A stretch of DNA of 64,000 nucleotides from DIGJ01 sp041821315 (GTDB lineage: Bacteria; Bacillota; Clostridia; Lachnospirales; Lachnospiraceae), in assembly GCA_041821315.1 (NCBI GenBank), contig JBGUEO010000006.1, positions 100,087 to 164,086 of the forward strand, written 5' to 3'. Under the pieces are notes generated by a model, which did not search any database, was not told where the DNA came from, and worked only from the letters and a program-made list of their open reading frames with translations. The position numbers and the translations under genes are program-made. Positions 1 through 7,696 of this stretch are shown here, in pieces (position 1 is the stretch's first letter; every line of letters starts with the position of its first letter).

Positions 1-678
1 TACTCCTGGCGGACCCACCATAAGCAAATGATGCATCCCACTTACGGCTACTTCTACCGCCCTCTTTAAAGCTTCTTGCCCAACTACATCCTTAAAATCA
101 TACGTTCCTTGACCTCGAGCCTCTAAAAATATTTTCTTTGTATCAACTCTAGTTGGTGTAATTTCTTTTGTTCCATTTAAACAATCAACGGTTTCTAATA
201 GATTGTCTACCCCATACACTGCAATTCCATCAACAACTGCACCCTCTTTTGCATTTGCCTTTGGTACGATACACCGTTCAAATCCTTCTTCTCGTGCCTT
301 ATATACAACGGGGAGTGTCCCATTAACCGAGCAGATTTTCCCGTCTAATGATAATTCACCTAAAAAAATAGTAGTTTGTAGATCTTTTTCTGGAATAATG
401 CCAAGAGCTGCCAGAATGGCAATGGCAATTGATAGATCAAATGCAGTCCCTGCTTTTCGCATATCAGCAGGAGATAAATTGATCGTAATGTGTTTTGGTG
501 GCAATCGATATCCAAAATTTTTGAGTGCAATTTTCACTCGTTCTTTTGCTTCTTTTACCTCAGATCCCAAATATCCAACCATATTAAAAAGAGGCAGTCC
601 GTCACAAACGTCTGCCTCAACATTTACAATCTGTCCCTCAATTCCATGAACAGCTGCACTATATGTTTTACTATACAT
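1..678 (-). CDS. comM: ComM/YifB-family Mg-chelatase-like AAA ATPase (partial, 3' end outside window)
   Basis: 226 codons are visible from an ATG at 678 behind an AAAGGAAAC ribosome binding site; the frame runs off the window's left edge. The N-terminus MYSKTYSAAVHGIEG followed by INLSPADMRKAGTAFDL and LGELSLDGKI is typical of the ComM/YifB N-terminal Lon-protease-like (ChlI) domain. The last visible residues, LLMVGPPGV, are the beginning of the Walker A loop, so the AAA+ domain lies outside. Family members are linked to natural transformation (ComM is a branch-migration helicase in proteobacteria); the role in Clostridia is not established. It lies about 80 bp downstream of nrdR on the same strand. 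The family call is firm. Confidence 0.9.
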   Translation of the reverse strand, partial: MYSKTYSAAVHGIEGQIVNVEADVCDGLPLFNMVGYLGSEVKEAKERVKIALKNFGYRLPPKHITINLSPADMRKAGTAFDLSIAIAILAALGIIPEKDLQTTIFLGELSLDGKICSVNGTLPVVYKAREEGFERCIVPKANAKEGAVVDGIAVYGVDNLLETVDCLNGTKEITPTRVDTKKIFLEARGQGTYDFKDVVGQEALKRAVEVAVSGMHHLLMVGPPGV

Positions 679-756
679 GTTTGTTTCCTTTCTTCAAAGG
701 AAAGACTATCAACATTATAATAGCAAACAAATATAATTTGTGCAATAATTATTTTA

Positions 757-1215
757 CTATACTTCTTTATCTAAAATCTTTTTAATTTCGTCCATAAATG
801 TATTCACATCTTTAAATTCACGATACACTGAGGCAAATCGAACATAAGCCACTTGATCAAAATTCTTTAGTTTTTCCATTACGATGGCCCCAATACGACT
901 ACTCTGAATCTCTTTTTCTTCTAAGTTAAAAATTGATATTTCAACTTCATCAACAAGACCATTTATTTGATCCACAGAAATAGGTCTTTTATGGCAAGAC
1001 CGAAATACTCCAGATTCGATTTTAGAACGATCGTACGGTTCACGCACCATATCTTTTTTAATTACAACAAGAGGGATTGCTTCCACCTTCTCATATGTTG
1101 TAAATCGTTTACTGCACATATCACACTGTCTTCTTCTACGAATTGAACTATTGTCTTCCGCTGGTCTTGAATCAATTACTCTCGTATTTTCTTCCCCGCA
1201 AAATGGACACTTCAT
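757..1215 (-). CDS. nrdR: Transcriptional repressor NrdR of ribonucleotide reductase genes
   Basis: 152 residues, the usual NrdR length. The start is the ATG at 1215, behind AAGGAGGAAACTGAGG; an ATG 27 nt upstream in frame lacks a better site. The N-terminus is a zinc ribbon (MKCPFCGEE ... CDMCSKRF, four cysteines), and residues about 45-135 form the ATP-cone (VVIKKDMVREPYDRSKI, then the YVRFASVYREF region). NrdR senses ATP/dATP and represses nrd operons through NrdR boxes. None of its likely target genes are in this window. It is downstream of ylmC, as is common in Clostridia. The call is secure. Confidence 0.96.
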   Translation of the reverse strand: MKCPFCGEENTRVIDSRPAEDNSSIRRRRQCDMCSKRFTTYEKVEAIPLVVIKKDMVREPYDRSKIESGVFRSCHKRPISVDQINGLVDEVEISIFNLEEKEIQSSRIGAIVMEKLKNFDQVAYVRFASVYREFKDVNTFMDEIKKILDKEV

Positions 1216-1293
1216 CCTCAGTTTCCTCCTTCTTATACGCAACTTTCCTATGATTTATTATATTGAATTTGTAACTAAAGGTCAAGGAAATAT

Positions 1294-1554
1294 CTATAGT
1301 TTACACTTTATAAAACACTTTTCTGCTTCTACTTCTACTAGTACAACATCTGGACCAATTTGCCGAATGCAACAATAGTCAATGACATATTCGTGATCGC
1401 GTCCCATAATTCCCCATATTCTACACGGTCCAGGAATTATAACTTTTCTAATTTGCCCTGTGCACACGTCGAATTCAACATCTTGGATATATCCAAGTTT
1501 TTGTCCGTCACATATATTTATTACTTCTTTATAACTCAATTCACATAATCTCAT
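1294..1554 (-). CDS. ylmC: YlmC/YmxH-family sporulation-associated PRC-barrel protein
   Basis: 86 residues with an ATG start at 1554 behind AAGGAATTCGTT. The motifs MRLCELSYKEVINICDG, GYIQDVEFD and the KVIIPGP strand are those of the small PRC-barrel family called YlmC/YmxH, which is found almost only in endospore formers and is usually encoded beside sigG. The biochemical role is unknown. The C-terminus holds three cysteines (two in the YCC pair, one in the CFIKCKL tail region) that could bind metal, but this is speculative. Its neighbours nrdR (same strand) and sigG (divergent) fit the family's habit. A promoter is proposed at 1575-1603. Confidence 0.85.
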   Translation of the reverse strand: MRLCELSYKEVINICDGQKLGYIQDVEFDVCTGQIRKVIIPGPCRIWGIMGRDHEYVIDYCCIRQIGPDVVLVEVEAEKCFIKCKL

Positions 1555-1574
1555 AACGAATTCCTTTTTTTCTA

Positions 1575-1603
1575 TTTATACTTTATATATGCTTTATTTA
1601 CAA
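1575..1603 (-). promoter_or_regulatory. Sigma-A-type promoter for ylmC-nrdR
   Basis: Read leftward: TTGTAA at 1603-1598, a 17-bp spacer, and TATAAA at 1580-1575, about 20 bp before the ylmC start. It lies in the 167-bp divergent region between ylmC and sigG. I could not find a convincing sigma-F or sigma-G promoter for sigG in the same region. Confidence 0.5.
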
Positions 1604-1721
1604 AATTATCTCTTATAGGAAAATTTTACAATCACTGATTTCGTATAATTCATCGGAATATGTAAATCCTACTTTATGAAGACATTCCGTTACTTACTAA
1701 CATTTTGCTTGGAGGTTTTAA

Positions 1722-2504
1722 ATGGCTTTATATAAAGTAGAAATTTGTGGTGTAAATACGGCAAAATTACCCCTTTTAGGAAACAAGGAAAAAGATGAAC
1801 TTTTTAAACAAGTAATCGAAGGAAATAAAGAAGCACGTGACCTTTATATAAAAGGTAATTTAAGACTTGTACTGAGTATAATACAACGTTTTTCTAGCAG
1901 TAATGAAAACGTAGATGATTTGTTCCAAATTGGATGTATTGGTCTCATGAAAGCCATTGATAATTTCGACATTACTCAAAATGTAAAATTTTCAACCTAT
2001 GCAGTTCCTATGATAATTGGTGAAATCCGCCGATATTTAAGAGATAATAATAGCATACGTGTCAGCCGTTCTCTCCGTGATATTGCATATAAAGCAATTT
2101 ATACAAAAGAAGCTATGATGAAACAATCTGATAAAGAACCCACCATCGAAGAAATAGCTCAATCCCTTGAGATTCCCTCAGAAGATATTATTTATGCACT
2201 AGATGCCATACAGCATCCGCTTTCCTTATATGAACCTGTATATTCGGAAGGTGGGGACACCTTATATATCATGGATCAAGTAAGCGACAAAAAAAATAAA
2301 GAAGAGAACTGGGTGGAAGAAATTTCTTTAAACTCTGCAATAAAAAAGCTCCCTTTGCGAGAAAGCAATATCATTAAGCTGCGTTATTTTGAAGGAAAAA
2401 CGCAGATGGAAGTAGCTGAAGAAATTCATATTTCTCAAGCACAAGTATCAAGACTTGAAAAATCAGCTTTAAAAAACATGAAAAATTATCTTACCGTCTC
2501 GTAA
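1722..2504 (+). CDS. sigG: Forespore RNA polymerase sigma factor SigG
   Basis: 260 residues; the ATG at 1722 follows GGAGGTTTTAA. The N-terminus KVEICGVNTAKLPLL is the SigG signature that binds anti-sigma factors. Regions 2.1-2.4 follow (LRLVLSIIQRF, VDDLFQIGCIGLMKAIDNFD, FSTYAVPMIIGEIRRYLRD). Region 3 spans about residues 110-190, and region 4 ends with the HTH KTQMEVAEEIHISQAQVSRLEK. SigG directs late forespore gene expression. In Bacillus subtilis spoIIGA, sigE and sigG are read in one direction; here sigG is on the opposite strand, converging on sigE. The assignment is strong; SigF is less likely because of the N-terminal signature and neighbourhood. Confidence 0.95.
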   Translation: MALYKVEICGVNTAKLPLLGNKEKDELFKQVIEGNKEARDLYIKGNLRLVLSIIQRFSSSNENVDDLFQIGCIGLMKAIDNFDITQNVKFSTYAVPMIIGEIRRYLRDNNSIRVSRSLRDIAYKAIYTKEAMMKQSDKEPTIEEIAQSLEIPSEDIIYALDAIQHPLSLYEPVYSEGGDTLYIMDQVSDKKNKEENWVEEISLNSAIKKLPLRESNIIKLRYFEGKTQMEVAEEIHISQAQVSRLEKSALKNMKNYLTVS

Positions 2505-2527
2505 GATAAAAAACATACCGTAAATAA

Positions 2528-2576
2528 AGAGAGCATTACAACAGCTAACCACTTCTTTTTTGTTGTAATGTTCTCT
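2528..2576. terminator. Hairpin between convergent sigG and sigE
   Basis: A 15-bp stem (arms 2528-2542 and 2562-2576, one G-U pair) with a 19-nt loop lies between the two convergent stop codons. The following T-run is weak on either strand, so it may act as a bidirectional terminator or only as a 3'-end stabiliser. Confidence 0.6.
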
Positions 2577-2601
2577 TGTATGTTTCCTTATTTAATACGC
2601 T

Positions 2602-3345
2602 TTATGCCTCTAAACGTATCATCTCTTTTTTTAATCTCTTTATAATTTTTTTCTCAAGCCTGGAAATATAAGACTGCGAAATCCCCAGATAATCTGCTAC
2701 TTCTTTTTGTGTTCGCTCATCACCATCCACTGTATTTAATCCAAAACGTAGCTTGATAATAATTCGTTCACGGTCTGAAAGCTTTTCCAGTGCCTTATTT
2801 AACAATGCTTTGTCAACCTCATTTTCCAAATTCTTATAGATTACATCTTCTTCTGTACCAAGTATATCAGATAAAAGCAGTTCGTTTCCATCCCAATCAA
2901 CATTAAGTGGTTCGTCAATTGATACTTCCATTTTTGTTTTATTATTCCGTCTTAAATACATTAAAATTTCATTTTCAATACAACGAGATGCATAAGTTGC
3001 AAGTTTAATATTTTTATCTGGGTTAAACGTATGAATCGCTTTTATGAGACCAATCGTACCAATGGATATTAAGTCTTCCACACCAATCCCTGTATTATCA
3101 AACTTTTTAGCTATGTATACAACCAATCTTAAGTTGTGCTCCACCAATACAGTTTTTGCTTCGTCATCGCGTGTTGTTCCTAACATCTGTATCATATCCC
3201 ACTCTTTTTCTGGTTCAAGCGGAGCTGGAAGTACTTCAGCTCCTCCAATGTAATGAATCTCACCTTTTGTATCTCTTAACACATGATGAAAGTCTGGAAT
3301 AATCCGAAATTGGAATTTATTTGGTATAGAAATTTTTATTAACAT
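2602..3345 (-). CDS. sigE: Pro-sigma-E, mother-cell sporulation sigma factor
   Basis: 247 residues, ATG at 3345 behind GGGGAGTATATTC. The first ~32 residues are a pro-sequence ending in the HYIGGAEVLPAPL segment, which aligns with the SpoIIGA cleavage region of Bacillus pro-SigE (YIGG followed by a proline-rich stretch). Core motifs are nearly identical to SigE: NLRLVVYIAKKFDNTGIGVEDLISIG, LATYASRCIENEILMYLRRN and the C-terminal HTH GISQSYISRLEK. It is 41 bp downstream of spoIIGA, its activating protease, and is presumably co-transcribed with it from the promoter at 4192-4225. Confidence 0.97.
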   Translation of the reverse strand: MLIKISIPNKFQFRIIPDFHHVLRDTKGEIHYIGGAEVLPAPLEPEKEWDMIQMLGTTRDDEAKTVLVEHNLRLVVYIAKKFDNTGIGVEDLISIGTIGLIKAIHTFNPDKNIKLATYASRCIENEILMYLRRNNKTKMEVSIDEPLNVDWDGNELLLSDILGTEEDVIYKNLENEVDKALLNKALEKLSDRERIIIKLRFGLNTVDGDERTQKEVADYLGISQSYISRLEKKIIKRLKKEMIRLEA

Positions 3346-3386
3346 GAATATACTCCCCTTCTTTATTCGATATTGTATTTACACAT

Positions 3387-4163
3387 TTATGCTCTCATGT
3401 AATCCTCATGCAATATAAATTGATATTGATTTTTAGATGACAGTCCCTTCTTTGCAATTGCTACCAAAACATTTTTATTGGAAATGGCTTCCTTCTCTTT
3501 GTAAACAATTAACTCATCTGCTCTCATCGCTGGTATCAAACCATGATCTTTTCCCAATGAATGATAAGGAATCCATATAACTTTTTCTTCCTGTATTTGG
3601 TCATACATTTCTTTTACTAGTTGATATTCCGCTATCATCACTGGACGATGAAAAAACGGATCATATAAACAATTTCCCGTATCAAGTAAAGCAATACCCG
3701 AGACTTTTAATTTCCCCATTATTAAATCAATCGAGTATAAATTTTTTATAATTCTAGCTTGTATAAAGAAGCTGTTCGCACCTTTTTCTATACATAAGGC
3801 AATGACAAATACCCCTAGCAGAACTTGCCAAATATGGGTAACTGTAATCCCTTGTTCTGTCAAAAAAAATATACCACCTCCAACCAAAAGACTCAGTATA
3901 TAAAAATATACCGTTGTTTTTATTATTTCTACTTTCTTCATACCTGGAAATGCTATGATTATCATAATTAATACAATAAGTATTGAAGGAAATGGAATCT
4001 TTAGTACATCTAAGGCAGCACCAACACCACCAAACATACTAGCAATTACTTGACGGACTTTATACGCTTTCCGCCTTGAAACTTTTCCATAAACACGTAA
4101 TAATATGTAATCAATGCATATATTTAGGATAAAATAAATATCTATGTATACAATGTATCCCAA
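3387..4163 (-). CDS. spoIIGA: SpoIIGA, membrane aspartic protease that processes pro-sigma-E
   Basis: 258 residues, shorter than the Bacillus protein (about 309). The start is a TTG at 4163 behind GGAGGTGAAAA. The N-terminal half contains about five hydrophobic segments (within residues 5-25, 40-72, 82-101 and 107-124). The C-terminal half holds the catalytic D161-T-G motif in the context ALLDTGNCLYDP, as expected for the retroviral-like aspartic protease domain that dimerises in the septal membrane. Expression should depend on Spo0A, given the upstream promoter. It sits directly before sigE. Confidence 0.93.
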   Translation of the reverse strand: MGYIVYIDIYFILNICIDYILLRVYGKVSRRKAYKVRQVIASMFGGVGAALDVLKIPFPSILIVLIMIIIAFPGMKKVEIIKTTVYFYILSLLVGGGIFFLTEQGITVTHIWQVLLGVFVIALCIEKGANSFFIQARIIKNLYSIDLIMGKLKVSGIALLDTGNCLYDPFFHRPVMIAEYQLVKEMYDQIQEEKVIWIPYHSLGKDHGLIPAMRADELIVYKEKEAISNKNVLVAIAKKGLSSKNQYQFILHEDYMRA

Positions 4164-4191
4164 TTTTCACCTCCATCATGAGGATATTTAT

Positions 4192-4225
4192 AGTATACAA
4201 GATTAGATTTGCAGAAGTTGTCAAA
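4192..4225 (-). promoter_or_regulatory. spoIIG-type promoter with Spo0A box overlapping the -35
   Basis: Read leftward: TTGACA at 4224-4219, a 21-bp spacer, and TATACT at 4197-4192, about 30 bp before the spoIIGA start. On the + strand, 4217-4225 reads GTTGTCAAA, an 8/9 match to the Spo0A box TTTGTCRAA, overlapping the -35. A weaker box-like TTTGCAGAA lies inside the spacer at about 4208-4216. Bacillus spoIIG likewise has near-consensus hexamers with an over-long (22-bp) spacer and needs Spo0A~P. The match is seen in the sequence; the regulation is inferred. Confidence 0.7.
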
Positions 4226-4365
4226 TTATAAGGAATTCATTAAAAAATTTCTCCCCAAAAATCTCCTTTATTCTTCTCCTTATATGCTTATTATCAAAAT
4301 GGTATACCGTTTGTTAACAAGTGTCTTTTGATTATATCAAGATATTCAAAAAGCATTTCTTACTA

Positions 4366-4405
4366 AATAAAAAACGAGAATATAAATTTTACTTTACATT
4401 CTCGC
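4366..4405 (-). terminator. Rho-independent terminator of ftsZ
   Basis: The stem arms 4375-4386 and 4393-4404 (CGAGAAT-type, one G-U pair) enclose a 6-nt loop and are followed on the minus strand by a T-rich run. It lies just after the ftsZ stop and separates the division cluster from spoIIGA. The + strand also has a short T-run. Confidence 0.85.
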
Positions 4406-4418
4406 TTTTATTTTTGAA

Positions 4419-5606
4419 TTATTTATGTCTATTTTTTTGTAAAAATTCAGGAATCTTAATTCCACCATGCTCTTCTATATCAATTCCATCTCCCGTCACT
4501 TTTTGAGATGCTGATTGTTTTTGTGTCACAGGGTTTGGTTGCGCCGTCGTTTTTCCAAGTCCTTGCTGCATTGGTCTAGTTGGTGTATAACTGAAATTTG
4601 TCTTTTGCGCCGCCTGACTTAGAAAGCTTGGCGTTTTCACCGCACTTCCAGAATCAACCGATTCCAAACCAGTTGCTATAACTGTTATCGTTGCAACATC
4701 AGGTGCTGACTCATCATACATTGCACCAAAAATTATATTTGCTGCTTCTCCAGCCAGTTCTTGAACAAAAGTTGCCGCCTCATTTGCTTCAATCAAACTA
4801 ATATCACCAGAAATGTTAATAATTACATGGGATGCGCCAGCAATTGTAGTTTCGAGTAAAGGACTTGTAATTGCCTGCTGAACCGCTTCAATACATTTAT
4901 CATCGCCTTTTCCAATACCAATACCAATATGTGCAATTCCCTTATCTTTCATGACCGTCTGAACATCCGCAAAGTCAAGATTAATTAATCCAGGAACATT
5001 TATTAAATCTGTGATTCCTTGAACACCTTGCTGCAATACCTCATCCGCCTTGCGAAGCGCATCCGGCATGGTTGTCCTACGATCAACGATTTCAAGTAAA
5101 CGATCGTTTGGTATCACAATTAAAGTGTCTACATGTAGTTTCAGCTTTTCGATACCACCAATTGCATTGTTCATTCGTGCTCTCGCCTCAAACTTAAACG
5201 GCTTTGTAACAATACCAACGGTTAAAATCCCCATATCCTTCGCGATTTGCGCAACCACAGGTGCCGCCCCTGTTCCTGTTCCACCGCCCATACCACAGGT
5301 TACAAAGACCATATCAGATCCCTTAATCAAATCAGTTAGTTCTTCGCTGCTTTCCTCTGCTGCTTTTTCACCAATTTCTGGCTGTGCTCCTGCACCCAAT
5401 CCTTTGGTAAGTTTTTCGCCTATTTGAACACAGGTAGCTGCTTTACAATTTTTTAGATGCTGCTTGTCCGTATTAACACAAATAAACTCAACACCTACTA
5501 TATCTTCCTCTATCATTCGATTTACTGCATTGTTACCTGCTCCTCCTACTCCGATTACAAGAATCTTTGCAGTTGAATCCGATTCGTTTGTTCTTATTTC
5601 AAGCAA
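4419..5606 (-). CDS. ftsZ: Cell division protein FtsZ
   Basis: 395 residues. The start chosen is a TTG at 5606, seven bases after a perfect AAGGAGG; the longer open frame would put this Shine-Dalgarno inside the coding sequence. The GTPase signature GGGTGTG is at residues 107-113, the T7 loop NLDFADV follows, and after a variable Gln/Thr-rich linker (about 320-380) the C-terminal peptide IKIPEFLQKNRHK is the conserved tail that binds FtsA, SepF or ZapA-type partners. It forms the cytokinetic ring. No ftsA precedes it; it follows divIB after 179 bp and has its own promoter at 5736-5764 and a terminator at 4366-4405. Confidence 0.98.
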   Translation of the reverse strand: MLEIRTNESDSTAKILVIGVGGAGNNAVNRMIEEDIVGVEFICVNTDKQHLKNCKAATCVQIGEKLTKGLGAGAQPEIGEKAAEESSEELTDLIKGSDMVFVTCGMGGGTGTGAAPVVAQIAKDMGILTVGIVTKPFKFEARARMNNAIGGIEKLKLHVDTLIVIPNDRLLEIVDRRTTMPDALRKADEVLQQGVQGITDLINVPGLINLDFADVQTVMKDKGIAHIGIGIGKGDDKCIEAVQQAITSPLLETTIAGASHVIINISGDISLIEANEAATFVQELAGEAANIIFGAMYDESAPDVATITVIATGLESVDSGSAVKTPSFLSQAAQKTNFSYTPTRPMQQGLGKTTAQPNPVTQKQSASQKVTGDGIDIEEHGGIKIPEFLQKNRHK

Positions 5607-5735
5607 GGTTATTCCTCCTTTTACATTCTCACATTTATTCAAAATTAATTCAAATCACCTATATAATCTCTCATTATATCAATCAAATATTCTATTCTTT
5701 ATCATAGGTTGTAATGGCATACATTTCTATAATAT

Positions 5736-5764
5736 ATAATATAGTCTTTTCTTATAATAATCAA
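5736..5764 (-). promoter_or_regulatory. Sigma-A-type promoter for ftsZ
   Basis: Read leftward: TTGATT at 5764-5759, a 17-bp spacer, TATTAT at 5741-5736. It lies in the 179-bp gap between divIB and ftsZ, so ftsZ can be transcribed apart from the upstream cluster. Confidence 0.65.
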
Positions 5765-5785
5765 CCCTATTTTTATTGTTTTTCA

Positions 5786-6520
5786 CTATTTTTTTTTGGT
5801 TTGTAAGTGAAATATAATATTATCACCTGTCTGATAATTTTCCATATTTATTGTTCCTTTTAACTTCCGTTCCAACACAGTTGGTAAAATTTCAGATAAT
5901 GCCACAATTGGTTCATCATAAAACTCCCTCTTTCCAAGATAAATCTGTATCATTCCAACGCCCAGAGAAACTTCATTTTTACTATTAAAGTGAATTTTAT
6001 CAATATCTAATTCATAACGATTTATGATTTGAGAGATATCAAGAATACTTGTAAAAATGTCTTTTTCCTCTACTTCTATAGGCTCATAAATTTTAAATCC
6101 AGAAAAAGTAAGTCCGGAAATACAAGGTATTCCATCTCTTTCTTCATCTGATGTATCAAGAATCACTCCATCTTTATCAAAATACAAATATTGACTCATA
6201 TACTTTACACATGCAATGAGCTCCTTTTCATAAACATGTATTGTGATTTCATGATGGTTCACACGCTTAATTGTGACTTTTTCAATATAAGGCAACTCTT
6301 TCAGTCCTATATATCTGGCTTTTAAATATAGAAGAATTGAATTCTTTCCTTCTACACCAGTCAGTAAATTTTGTTTAATTTCATCTTCTGAATAATATTC
6401 ACAACCTTTTACATTTATAGTTTTGATCCGATTGTACATACAAAAAAATAGGAAGATTCCTCCTAATACGAAGAAGAAGATTAAAATGCGTTTTCCCTTT
6501 TTATGGTGCCGTTTTTCCAT
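5786..6520 (-). CDS. divIB: Cell division protein FtsQ/DivIB (POTRA domain)
   Basis: About 244 residues. The ATG at 6520 is preferred to a GTG at 6526 because GAGAGG is eight bases upstream of the ATG but only two from the GTG. There is a basic cytoplasmic tail (KRHHKKGKR), one membrane segment (about residues 10-28), then a POTRA domain (INVKGCEYYSEDEIKQNLL) and a beta domain. It belongs to the division complex with FtsL and DivIC on the outer face of the membrane. The gene starts 5 bases after the ftsW stop codon. The sequence family is weakly conserved, but position and architecture agree. Confidence 0.88.
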   Translation of the reverse strand: MEKRHHKKGKRILIFFFVLGGIFLFFCMYNRIKTINVKGCEYYSEDEIKQNLLTGVEGKNSILLYLKARYIGLKELPYIEKVTIKRVNHHEITIHVYEKELIACVKYMSQYLYFDKDGVILDTSDEERDGIPCISGLTFSGFKIYEPIEVEEKDIFTSILDISQIINRYELDIDKIHFNSKNEVSLGVGMIQIYLGKREFYDEPIVALSEILPTVLERKLKGTINMENYQTGDNIIFHLQTKKK

Positions 6521-6525
6521 TCGCA

Positions 6526-7677
6526 CTACCTCTCATATCGAATTTGATTGGACACCGATAACACCAGTCCAATCTCTGCTAAAAGTACTGCGACGGAAGT
6601 TCCTCCATAGCTTATAAATGGCAGCGGAATTCCTGTTGATGGAATTGAATTTGTTACAACTGCAACGTTAATGATTACTTGAGATGCAATATGGATCAAC
6701 ACCCCTGCACACATTAATCCGCCAAATAAATCAGGTGAATTGATTGAAATAATAAACAATCTCCATATCAAAAGTATAAATAAGATGAGCACAGTTACTG
6801 CTCCAAATAATCCCAATTCTTCACAAATGATAGAAAAAATCATGTCATTTTGTGCTTCTGGAACATATCCTAGCTTTTGCATACTTCCTCCCAATCCCTT
6901 ACCAGTCAAACCGCCAGAAGCAATTGCATAAAGACCTTGCAAAATTTGAAATGCATCCACATTTGTTTCTACATGCAGCCAAATATCAAACCGATTCAAG
7001 CGAAATCCTTCGCCAAATAGAAGAAATAACGCAGCCGCAGCTACCATTATCAAAACTGCAATCACAAAATATCCCTTTTTTTTACTTGCTACAAAACAAA
7101 TTCCACCCATAATTAGACAAACGATAATAGCCGTACTCATATTTTCTTTTCCAATTAATAAAATTAACGGAGATATATAGATTGCGATTCTCATAAAGCC
7201 TGAAAACTTACTAATTGCTTTTGGTGATAAATATATCATATAGGATACAAACAACACCACGGCTACTTTCGAAAGATCCGAGGGTTGAAATGTCCCGAAT
7301 TTTCCCAAACTAATCCATCGTTTTTTATGATTGATCTCAACTCCATTGATAAGCACATAAATTTGCAATGCTATTGCAAAAAAATAGATTAAGGTTACTA
7401 GGCGAATCTTTAAACCAGCCAGTTTTATCAAAAAAATGCGATAGTCCATTTTTGATAATATCAACATACCAATTATTCCCATTACTGCACTGACCCCTTG
7501 CCGTTTAAGATAATACATCGAATCCCCTTTTGTGATCTGCGCACTATAGGAACTCGTACTATAAATCATTATCAATCCAAAGGCAACTAAAAATAAGGTC
7601 AAGAATAATAAGCTATAATCATAGTAGCTTCCTCGTACATAATTATCCTTATGTGATGATCCTTCTGCCCTCGCCAT
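6526..7677 (-). CDS. ftsW: SEDS-family peptidoglycan glycosyltransferase FtsW/SpoVE
   Basis: About 383 residues from the ATG at 7677; GGAG lies ten bases upstream, while an in-frame GTG at 7686 sits too close. Around ten hydrophobic segments are seen. SEDS motifs include KRQGV, the KKRWISLGKFGTFQPSDLSKVA block (with the conserved QPSDL/SK) and the C-terminal PSTGIPLPFISYGGTSV block. SEDS proteins polymerise lipid II together with a class B PBP. Position between murD and divIB matches spoVE in Bacillus, so it could be the sporulation-specific SpoVE or the vegetative FtsW; only one copy is in this window. Confidence 0.92.
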   Translation of the reverse strand: MARAEGSSHKDNYVRGSYYDYSLLFLTLFLVAFGLIMIYSTSSYSAQITKGDSMYYLKRQGVSAVMGIIGMLILSKMDYRIFLIKLAGLKIRLVTLIYFFAIALQIYVLINGVEINHKKRWISLGKFGTFQPSDLSKVAVVLFVSYMIYLSPKAISKFSGFMRIAIYISPLILLIGKENMSTAIIVCLIMGGICFVASKKKGYFVIAVLIMVAAAALFLLFGEGFRLNRFDIWLHVETNVDAFQILQGLYAIASGGLTGKGLGGSMQKLGYVPEAQNDMIFSIICEELGLFGAVTVLILFILLIWRLFIISINSPDLFGGLMCAGVLIHIASQVIINVAVVTNSIPSTGIPLPFISYGGTSVAVLLAEIGLVLSVSNQIRYER

Positions 7678-7696
7678 TATTTCCACACTCCGGTCA

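Noticed and set aside
203..720. Two + strand open frames of 148 and 76 codons
   Set aside because: They are antisense to the clear ComM/YifB reading frame and have no family features or ribosome binding sites.
1560..1721. Possible sigma-F/sigma-G promoter for sigG (GTATA and CGGAATATG patches)
   Set aside because: Spacing and -10 agreement are poor; I cannot support a specific site.
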